A stretch of 30,356 nucleotides of DNA from Nemertoderma westbladi (lineage: Eukaryota > Xenacoelomorpha > Nemertodermatida > Nemertodermatidae), in the NCBI GenBank assembly GCA_032718475.1, contig JAUCBJ010003555.1, positions 1 to 30,356 of the forward strand. Direction: 5' to 3'. The position numbers and the translations under genes are program-made. Below the pieces are notes generated by a model that worked only from the letters and a program-made list of their open reading frames with translations, had not been told where the DNA came from and did no database searches. Shown piece by piece: positions 24,062 through 30,356 of this stretch. How positions within the stretch are numbered: the stretch's first letter is position 1; the number at the start of each line of letters is the position of its first letter.

Positions 24062-24910
24062 TATGAACTATTTAGCTAGTGTTCTTTATGCAAACAGGTA
24101 TTTATTACTATTAGGCCTACTGTATATTTGAAAGGTTGCTAGTGTTAATTTGATAGTACAGTTTTGACTGCTTTTTTACATAAATATTAATAATAATTAT
24201 CCACAAAATTAATACAAGTTAATCCAATCGAACTTCAAACAATCAAAAGAGAATTACAATCAATCAAATTGTCTTGCCTCCTAAATTTTAAGAAACCTAT
24301 TACGTTCCTAAAATGTCAATGTATGCTGGGGGTTCACCGTTCACGGGTGTGTATCTGTTCGCTTCCTGCAGTAAATAATTTACCTAGTAGTTTGTTTTAA
24401 CAATATGTTCACTATACTTTAGATATATATATAATATTTACCCAGCGTAGCAAATAAAGGGCGTTTGGAAAAAAAAAAGTAAAAATATTGACAACAATTG
24501 GGTTCTGTAATAAATATTTCAGAAAATGAATGCTGATCTGTAACTCCTCTGTAGCTCGTACTGTTTACAATACGGATTAAGACAAAGTGATAACGATGCG
24601 GCATATTAAATCTCAGTTAACGGCGATATTCGAAATATCAGCTTAGCTACAACTAACTGCTATTTATTTAATGTTTGCAAAACGAAAGATTAGCAAATAA
24701 TCACTACTTCTCAAATGGACTATTATTCAGTATCTATCTACTGATCAGTACCCATCATCTATTAGTAGGCCTTCCTATCAGTAGCGGCATAATATTGGTA
24801 GATTCTGATTACGTTATTTATTTATTTATTAATAATAAGGCAACATGTTTGAGGAGCAGCAGTTGATTTATGTGTTCTAACAGGTTCCACCATCCAGGGC
24901 CGGATTTAAA
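24062..24910. other. 3' flank of the kinase gene; no second gene seen
   Basis: AT-rich with no convincing frame. It contains a candidate polyadenylation signal (24453-24458) followed by a short A run, described separately. Near 24896 the sequence CAGGGCCGGATTTAAAG resembles the CAGGG ends of some hAT-type DNA transposons, but I find no matching inverted end, so no element is called. Confidence 0.4.
24453..24478 (+). promoter_or_regulatory. Candidate polyadenylation signal with genomic A run
   Basis: AATAAA at 24453-24458 is followed after 10 bases by A10 at 24469-24478, about 390 bases past the kinase stop codon. The spacing suits a normal cleavage site. It also suits the fossil tail of a retrocopied kinase transcript, which would explain the lack of introns. 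No matching direct repeat was found on the 5' side of the gene to confirm retroposition. Confidence 0.35.
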
Positions 24911-25542
24911 GTGGTGGGTGGCTCGGGGCCGGGTCAGTGGTGGATGGCTCGGGGCCGGGTCAGTGGTGGATGGCTCGGGGCCGGGTCAGTGGTGGGGGGG
25001 GCTGCGGCCGGGTCAGTGGTGGGTGGCTCGGGGCCGGGTCAGTAGTGGGGGGGCTGCGGCCGGGTCAGTGGTGGGTGGGCTGGGGCCGGGTCAGTGGTGG
25101 GTGGCTCGGGGCCGGGTCAGTGGTGGGTGGGCTGTGGCCGGGTCAGTGGTGGGTAGCCCGGGGCCGGGTCAGTGGTGGGTGGGCTGCGGCCGGGTCAGTG
25201 GAGGGTGGCTCGGGGCCGGGTCAGTAGTGGATGGCTCGGGGCCGGGTCAGTGGTGGGTGGGCTGCGGCCGGGTCAGTGGTGGGTGGGCTGCGGCCGGGTC
25301 AGTGGTGGGTGGCTCGGGGCCGGGTCAGTGGTGGGTGGCTCGGGGCCGGGTCAGTGGTGGGTGGGCTGCGGCCGGGTCAGTGGTGGATGGCTCGGGGCCG
25401 GGTCAGTGGTGGGTGGGCTGCGGCCGGGTCAGTGGTGGGTGGCTCGGGGCCGGGTCAGTGGTGGGTGGCTCGGGGCCGGGTCAGTGGTGGGTGGGCTGCG
25501 GCCGGGTTAGTGGTGGGTGGGCTGCGGCCGGGTCAGTGGTGG
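24911..25542. repeat. GC-rich 26-bp minisatellite, about 24 copies
   Basis: Tandem units share GGGTCAGTGGTGGGTGG followed by either CTCGGGGCC or GCTGCGGCC. Single-base variants include GGTGGATGG, AGTAGTGG, GTTAGTGG and CTGTGGCC. Two near-alternating unit classes suggest past expansion of pairs or larger blocks. All three plus-strand frames stay open because the unit lacks stop codons, giving nested frames of up to 237 codons. These cycle through three translations of the same DNA (GPGQWW, RGRVSGGW, GAGSVVGG) and I do not regard them as genes. The array ends about 180 bp before the Gag-Pol start, so it may lie in the 5' LTR or leader of that element. Confidence 0.95.
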
Positions 25543-25719
25543 TATATTTTGGTACTGTTACCGGTACGTTACAGTGCAGTTAGTAGGCTGGTAGTACAGC
25601 ATATACATACTTTAGTAGTGTACCTGCCCTGGTTGCCTGTCGTTAGGATATCTGATCTTTATAAGATATTATATATGTTATTTGGTCTAGATCCTAACAT
25701 ATTTCCTAACGAACATAAT
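25543..25719 (+). promoter_or_regulatory. 5' leader of the Gypsy element (possible LTR end, primer site and stem-loop)
   Basis: This short stretch precedes Gag-Pol. CGTTAGGAT at 25641-25649 can pair with ATCCTAAC at 25691-25698, or with TCCTAACG at 25704-25711, placing competing stems just before the ATG. ATCTTTATAAGAT forms a small internal hairpin. TGGTAGTACAGC at 25589 weakly resembles an initiator-Met-tRNA primer-binding site (about 9 of 12 bases), but TGG-starting alternatives at 25629 and 25683 exist. The LTR boundary cannot be set because the 3' LTR lies outside the window. Confidence 0.35.
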
Positions 25720-28700
25720 ATGGCGCAGTGTGTTACTGACCTACCGCGTTTGAAATCTTCTCGACGTGGATTCAAATCGGCTGTGACCAAAGCCCGGAAC
25801 GCTGGTTTGGATGCATTACAAAAATACGAAGCGTTGCTGCCTGACCAACGCTGTAAATCGTTCCCTACTTCACTAGCAACTCGTCTAGCCGACTGGGATA
25901 AAAAGTTTACCAGATTTCAGGATGCGAATATGGCTGTAATATGCCATCCGGATTCGAGTCCAGACGATGACGACAAAGATATTTCCGATATGGAAGATCT
26001 TCTTTTGGATGTCCGTGAAAAACTGGCTGAATATGAAGTTTTAGCTAGAGTTTACCAAGATCGTGATACTGCCATAGCAGTTGCTGCAGCTACTACACCA
26101 CGAGGAGGTCCCGTCGCTGTGAGTACAGGTAACTCTAGGTCCGTTACCGGTACCGATCTTCCAAAGATTTCTGCACGACGTCCTCCAACCCTAGAATCCG
26201 ATACGGATTTCCGTCGCTTTAAAGAGTGGCGTGCATTATGGAATAATTATTCCAGACTTATGGACTTTCCAGCCCGTTCCCGCGAAACGCGAGTTGCAGC
26301 CTTTTGGGACTGTTGCTCACCAGGGTTTTTATCAATTATACACTGGGCTCTAGAAATTCTTCCTGATACAACACTTGATATCGATATAATTCACGAACAA
26401 ATCCGCGATTACCTCCGATCATTGCGTAATTCAAACCTGGATTGGCGTGTACTCCTCTCCATCCGCCAATCGGACGGCCAGTCATACACCTCATTATGTA
26501 ACGAAATTCAAGAACTCGGAGAATATGCAAATACAAGTATTGTAACCGCCGACCGTCTACATGCAGCATTACTCATATTGGCGATGTCAGAAGAAGAAGA
26601 TAAACAAAAACTAATAGAAAAAGATCCCCCGCTAAACTTTAATGATTCTCGTAAGTTTATTGTTGCATTGGAATCGGCCCGTATAGCTACTAAGTCATTA
26701 GGGCAAAGTCACAGTTCTGGTGTATCTGTTAATGCTGGGAGAACAGAATATAATAAACGTAAAATGAAGTTTAAAGGGGCTGATAATAAACCTCCCAAAC
26801 CGGAACATCCAAAATTTAAGGAGGGTAATAAAGTTAATTATGGCCGTAGGTGTGGCCGATGTGGACAACAACCACACCCACCCAAAAATTGTCCAGCTCG
26901 CAATGCAAAATGCGTTTCCTGTTCCGGTACAGGACATTATTCTACCGTTTGTCCGTCCAGATTGGTTGCAGCCATTGAATTGTCAGATTATAATGAACCA
27001 GATCATGAAGACATTGTCAACGATGGTTCTGACTTCTATGACGACGATGAAGACGCGAATTTAGTTATTAGTGTTTTTCATACAATTCCAACAAAAGGAT
27101 CAACTAATGATATATTCATATCACCTTTACAGAATTTTCCTCAACCCTTACTTGAAGTGTGTATTACTCCATCTGATGTTTCGGGAAACATATCATCTAT
27201 GTTTACTATGATGGCAGATACAGGTGCTGGCGTTACCGTTATGGGCATTGAGCCTTATAACTCTTCTGGTTTTGTGAACCACTTCGAACTCGGACCCAAG
27301 TTAAGATGTCGAATAAAGACAGTTGGAGGTGGTATTCTAGAACAAGCAGGTACGTTTAATGCCACCATTATGGTTAGTGATGTAGTGACTAAAACTACAG
27401 TAGTTGTTTGTTTTGATGTCATTGGTTGTTACCTCTCTCTCGATGATTGTAAACAATTAAAGATTGTTAGTCCATCATTTCCTCATCCTGTATCTACTAA
27501 TACAGATAATCGCAACAATATGTACTTGTCCGGAGTTGACGCAATCACCCAAAGCGATGATTCTGTTGTCGATGCTTTAGTAGCACCAATCCCAGCCGAA
27601 ATTTGGCCAAATCGTGAACAATGGATAGAAAGTTTACCTAAATCCGATTTAACAGTAAACATTAGCAATGAAATCCTCCAGAAACTATACTCTATATATT
27701 CTATAGTATTCAATGATGTGGAGGGGTTACGCCCAATGACAGGTGGTGTTGTTGGGTCACCAATGACAGTTACACTTAAACCTGACGCAATACCTTTTGC
27801 AATTCATGCTGCCCGACAAGTGCCATACGCATTGCGGGATAAAGTCAAAGAAAACCTAGACTATATGGTTAAAAGTAAAATTATAGAACCTGTAGGCGAT
27901 ATTCCGACACAGTGGTGTCATCCGATTGTTATAACGCCAAAACCCAATGATCCAAATGGCAATATTAGACTTTGTGTAGATTTGACTAAGTTAAATTCCC
28001 AAGTACTGCGGACTTCATATCATACAAAGACCCCAGCCGAAGCTGTGTCTGGCTTTTTACCAACTGATAAGTTTTTTGCTAAACTGGATTTCGTAAAAGG
28101 GTATTGGCAAATGCCTCTGGATGAGGCTGCTCAAGATCTTACAGTGTTCATAACACCATTTGGTAAATACAAGTTTCTGCGATCTCCAATGGGATTTGTC
28201 TCAACCGGAGATAGTTATTCATATAGGGGCGACTGTGCTTTAGTTGACCTTAACGTCCAAAAGGTCATTGATGACGTCGGTATAGGTTCATCGACCATTC
28301 AGGGGATAATTCGCATTGTCTGTGATGTACTCGAGAGATGTGCATATCATAATATTACCGTGAATAAAGCAAAATCAACTCTGTGTGCTGAAACAATCCA
28401 TTTTGTTGGATATAATATTTCTCACGGCAGCATTTCGGTAGATGAGAAGAAAGTTAGTGCCATATCCGAATTCCCTATTCCAACTACTCGATCTAATCTC
28501 AGGAGCTTCCTTGGCCTCGTTAACCAGTTAGGGTCTTTTAGTTCCGGTATTGCTGGTGCCGCAGGTCCCCTCCGTGATTTATTGAAAACCCGTAATGATT
28601 TCATCTGGCTACCAGATCACTCTTCAGCTTTTCAAGCAGTTAAACGTCTTTTGGTATCTCCGCCAGTGTTAGCTATGTTTGACCCATCGTATGAAACTGT

Positions 28701-30356
28701 TCTAGAAACGGATGCCTCTCGCTTGAATGGACTTGGGTTCATTTTATTGCAGAAACAGGAAGGTATTTGGAGGTTAATTCAATGTAGAAGCCGATTCTTA
28801 AGAGACGTCGAGTCTAGATACGCAATGGTAGAACTCGAGGCACTCGCCATTGTATGGGCAATAAAGAAATGCCACGTGTATTTGTCCGGCCTTCCCAATT
28901 TTACAGTGGTAACTGATCACCAACCGTTAGTTTCATTATTTAATAAATATGGGTTGATCGACATAGATAATACACGTGTTCTTAACTATCGTTCTAAATT
29001 AACAGGATATACATTTAATGTAACGTGGAAAAAAGGTAAAGAACATGCAATACCTGATGCCCTATCTAGGTCGCCTGTTGATAGACCGACCAATGATGAT
29101 GACGAAGAAACGATCATTTCCGAGCAGGCAACTCTCTTTATGAATGTTATAGATAACACGATTAGAAATGTCCCGGATTTGATCCTTGAGGAGTTACACA
29201 TGCGCGCTGATAATGACAATGATTATCAACAATTGATATCTGCTATTCTATCTGATTTTAGTGATAATGCTTGCAAATCGACTTATGTCGCTTCATTCAA
29301 AAAATTCAAAGATGAACTCTCTATTCATGGGGGTCTGATACTCCGCGGTCAACAGATAGTAATTCCACCATCTGAGGTGAAAGAGGTTTTACGTAAATTA
29401 CATTCCAGTCACCAGGGTATTGAAAGAACAAAGCGTCGTGCACGACAGTGTGTATTTTGGCCAGGATATACTTCAGACATTAAATCTACCGTCGAGGCAT
29501 GCTTTGAATGTCAACGTTGCCAACCATCACTTTCACCCGAGCCAATGATCCAACATGATATCCCGAAGCGTGCATTTGCATCTGTATCAACTGACTTTTT
29601 CCAATATGACAATAAATATTACATCATTTACGCGGATCGATACACTGGGTATCCTCTTGTTGATAACTTTATTCATACACCATCTGCGACAGATACGATC
29701 CGAGTATTGAAACGATATTTTTCCACAATGGGAGTTCCTAATGTTTTAACAAGCGATAATGGGCCCCAATTTGCAGCTGAAGAGATGCGCCATTTCCTTT
29801 CTAACTGGGGAGTTACATGGATACCTTCATCTCCACATTACCCCAAAGGAAATGGCCATGCTGAAGTAAATGTTAAGAAAGTAAAATTGCTGCTACGAAA
29901 ATCAGGTGGCAATATCTCCAGTGACAACTTTCTATCCGGTCTTCTTGAACTCCGTAATGTTCCCAACGAGGATGGACTATCCCCTTCACAAAGGTTATTT
30001 GGTCACCCCTTGAGGTCCCTCGTCCCAACACATTGGTCTGCATACTCCTCTGAGTGGCAGAAGGATACCGAATCCGCCAATCAAGATAGACTTAATACGG
30101 CGGCAAAACGAAAGTTCTACTATGATCGGTCTGCAATTTCTCTTGTACCTATAAAAACTGGCACGAAAGTTATAGTCCAGAATGTCCTTTCAAAACGATG
30201 GGATCGATTGGCCACGGTCCTCACTACATCAAACCATCGGCGTTACCGTCTCCGATTTCCATCTGGGAGAGTCTTGTGGAGAAATCGCCTTCATATCCGA
30301 CCCATACAACAGGAGTTGCTGGAAGATGAAGACGATCATATGCAAGACCTGAGAGT
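25720..30356 (+). CDS. Ty3/Gypsy Gag-Pol polyprotein, single frame, 3' partial
   Basis: An uninterrupted frame of 1545 codons from ATG at 25720 to the window edge. The N-terminal Gag (about residues 1-420) has the FRRFKEWRALWNNY-type region of Mag-like lineages and two perfect CX2CX4HX4C zinc knuckles (C378-C391, C398-C411) for nucleic-acid binding. The aspartic protease has DTGAG at 500-504. RT has LDFVKGYWQ (D790) and VIDD (D851/D852), the V-V/I-D-D form seen in this lineage in place of YxDD. RNase H keeps D998, E1038 and D1066. Integrase has H1228/H1231 and C1261/C1264, then D1292, D1346 and E1382; the last two are separated by exactly 35 residues. A GPY/F-like C-terminal module with RNRLHIRP follows. 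Gag and Pol are fused in one frame, so no frameshift is needed. Codon use is ordinary and no damage is seen. The protein would package, reverse-transcribe and integrate the element's own RNA. Lineage assignment below Gypsy is tentative. Confidence 0.93.
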   Translation, partial: MAQCVTDLPRLKSSRRGFKSAVTKARNAGLDALQKYEALLPDQRCKSFPTSLATRLADWDKKFTRFQDANMAVICHPDSSPDDDDKDISDMEDLLLDVREKLAEYEVLARVYQDRDTAIAVAAATTPRGGPVAVSTGNSRSVTGTDLPKISARRPPTLESDTDFRRFKEWRALWNNYSRLMDFPARSRETRVAAFWDCCSPGFLSIIHWALEILPDTTLDIDIIHEQIRDYLRSLRNSNLDWRVLLSIRQSDGQSYTSLCNEIQELGEYANTSIVTADRLHAALLILAMSEEEDKQKLIEKDPPLNFNDSRKFIVALESARIATKSLGQSHSSGVSVNAGRTEYNKRKMKFKGADNKPPKPEHPKFKEGNKVNYGRRCGRCGQQPHPPKNCPARNAKCVSCSGTGHYSTVCPSRLVAAIELSDYNEPDHEDIVNDGSDFYDDDEDANLVISVFHTIPTKGSTNDIFISPLQNFPQPLLEVCITPSDVSGNISSMFTMMADTGAGVTVMGIEPYNSSGFVNHFELGPKLRCRIKTVGGGILEQAGTFNATIMVSDVVTKTTVVVCFDVIGCYLSLDDCKQLKIVSPSFPHPVSTNTDNRNNMYLSGVDAITQSDDSVVDALVAPIPAEIWPNREQWIESLPKSDLTVNISNEILQKLYSIYSIVFNDVEGLRPMTGGVVGSPMTVTLKPDAIPFAIHAARQVPYALRDKVKENLDYMVKSKIIEPVGDIPTQWCHPIVITPKPNDPNGNIRLCVDLTKLNSQVLRTSYHTKTPAEAVSGFLPTDKFFAKLDFVKGYWQMPLDEAAQDLTVFITPFGKYKFLRSPMGFVSTGDSYSYRGDCALVDLNVQKVIDDVGIGSSTIQGIIRIVCDVLERCAYHNITVNKAKSTLCAETIHFVGYNISHGSISVDEKKVSAISEFPIPTTRSNLRSFLGLVNQLGSFSSGIAGAAGPLRDLLKTRNDFIWLPDHSSAFQAVKRLLVSPPVLAMFDPSYETVLETDASRLNGLGFILLQKQEGIWRLIQCRSRFLRDVESRYAMVELEALAIVWAIKKCHVYLSGLPNFTVVTDHQPLVSLFNKYGLIDIDNTRVLNYRSKLTGYTFNVTWKKGKEHAIPDALSRSPVDRPTNDDDEETIISEQATLFMNVIDNTIRNVPDLILEELHMRADNDNDYQQLISAILSDFSDNACKSTYVASFKKFKDELSIHGGLILRGQQIVIPPSEVKEVLRKLHSSHQGIERTKRRARQCVFWPGYTSDIKSTVEACFECQRCQPSLSPEPMIQHDIPKRAFASVSTDFFQYDNKYYIIYADRYTGYPLVDNFIHTPSATDTIRVLKRYFSTMGVPNVLTSDNGPQFAAEEMRHFLSNWGVTWIPSSPHYPKGNGHAEVNVKKVKLLLRKSGGNISSDNFLSGLLELRNVPNEDGLSPSQRLFGHPLRSLVPTHWSAYSSEWQKDTESANQDRLNTAAKRKFYYDRSAISLVPIKTGTKVIVQNVLSKRWDRLATVLTTSNHRRYRLRFPSGRVLWRNRLHIRPIQQELLEDEDDHMQDLR

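Larger units (their letters stand above)
25543..30356 (+). mobile_element. Ty3/Gypsy LTR retrotransposon, 3' end beyond the window
   Basis: The extent is set by the Gag-Pol frame plus its short leader; the true left end (5' LTR) may be further left and may include the 26-bp minisatellite. The domain order Gag, protease, reverse transcriptase, RNase H, integrase places it in Ty3/Gypsy and not in Copia (integrase before RT). The absence of stops or frameshifts suggests a young insertion. No chromodomain or envelope-like frame is visible before the window ends. Confidence 0.9.

Noticed and set aside
24894-24912. hAT-type transposon end (CAGGGCCGGATTTA)
   Set aside because: No opposite inverted end or target duplication was found in the window; a single-end match is not enough.
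24870-25583. 237-codon frame with a Gly/Trp/Val repeat protein, plus nested frames in the other two phases
   Set aside because: The 26-bp unit has no stop in any plus-strand frame, so all three phases stay open. The translation only mirrors the DNA repeat.
26336-29219. Several short frames on both strands within the Gypsy element
   Set aside because: They overlap the intact Gag-Pol frame, lack motifs and are shadows of it.

Overview
This is eukaryotic nuclear DNA, most likely from a marine invertebrate. It has intron-like exon edges, long AT-rich intergenic stretches, a dense load of transposable elements and a 17.6-kb satellite array. Repeated TAGGCCTA-type palindromes (near 22411, 24112 and, in part, 21273) would suit an echinoderm or hemichordate, but that is only an impression. 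There are no operons, Shine-Dalgarno sites or prokaryotic genes.

Layout. (1) Positions 1-1361 hold low-complexity sequence, two long poly-C tracts and a candidate minus-strand exon (about 350-488) preceded by a good 3' splice site. (2) Positions 1362-18987 are one unbroken tandem array of a 23-bp unit, about 760 copies. It has higher-order periods of about 2.7-2.9 kb, including an apparently exact 2699-bp tandem duplication. (3) Positions 19000-19092 are a candidate first coding exon on the minus strand, ending AAG|GTAAGT exactly at the array edge. Its phase matches the exon at 350-488, so the whole array may lie inside one 18.5-kb intron of an unrecognised gene. (4) Positions 19.64-20.72 kb carry a decayed non-LTR retrotransposon RT fragment (minus strand), split by a younger A-tailed retroposed insertion with a 13-bp target duplication. 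(5) Positions 21348-22314 are a roughly 967-bp foldback (inverted-repeat) element. (6) Positions 22673-24061 encode a single-exon, 462-residue AGC-family kinase homologue. Its catalytic loop carries charge-reversing substitutions (RDLKPEN-type to NKLEPRN), so it is predicted to be a pseudokinase. (7) Positions 24911-25542 are a GC-rich 26-bp minisatellite. (8) Positions 25720-30356 are an uninterrupted Gag-Pol reading frame of a Ty3/Gypsy LTR retrotransposon that runs off the window. All its recognisable catalytic residues are intact.

Overall the window is a repeat-rich locus with two candidate host genes: an unrecognised minus-strand gene spanning the satellite and the pseudokinase. Around them are mobile elements of several ages: a decayed LINE, a nested retroposed copy, a foldback element, and an intact and probably young Gypsy element. 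Nothing here suggests that the genes act in a common pathway.
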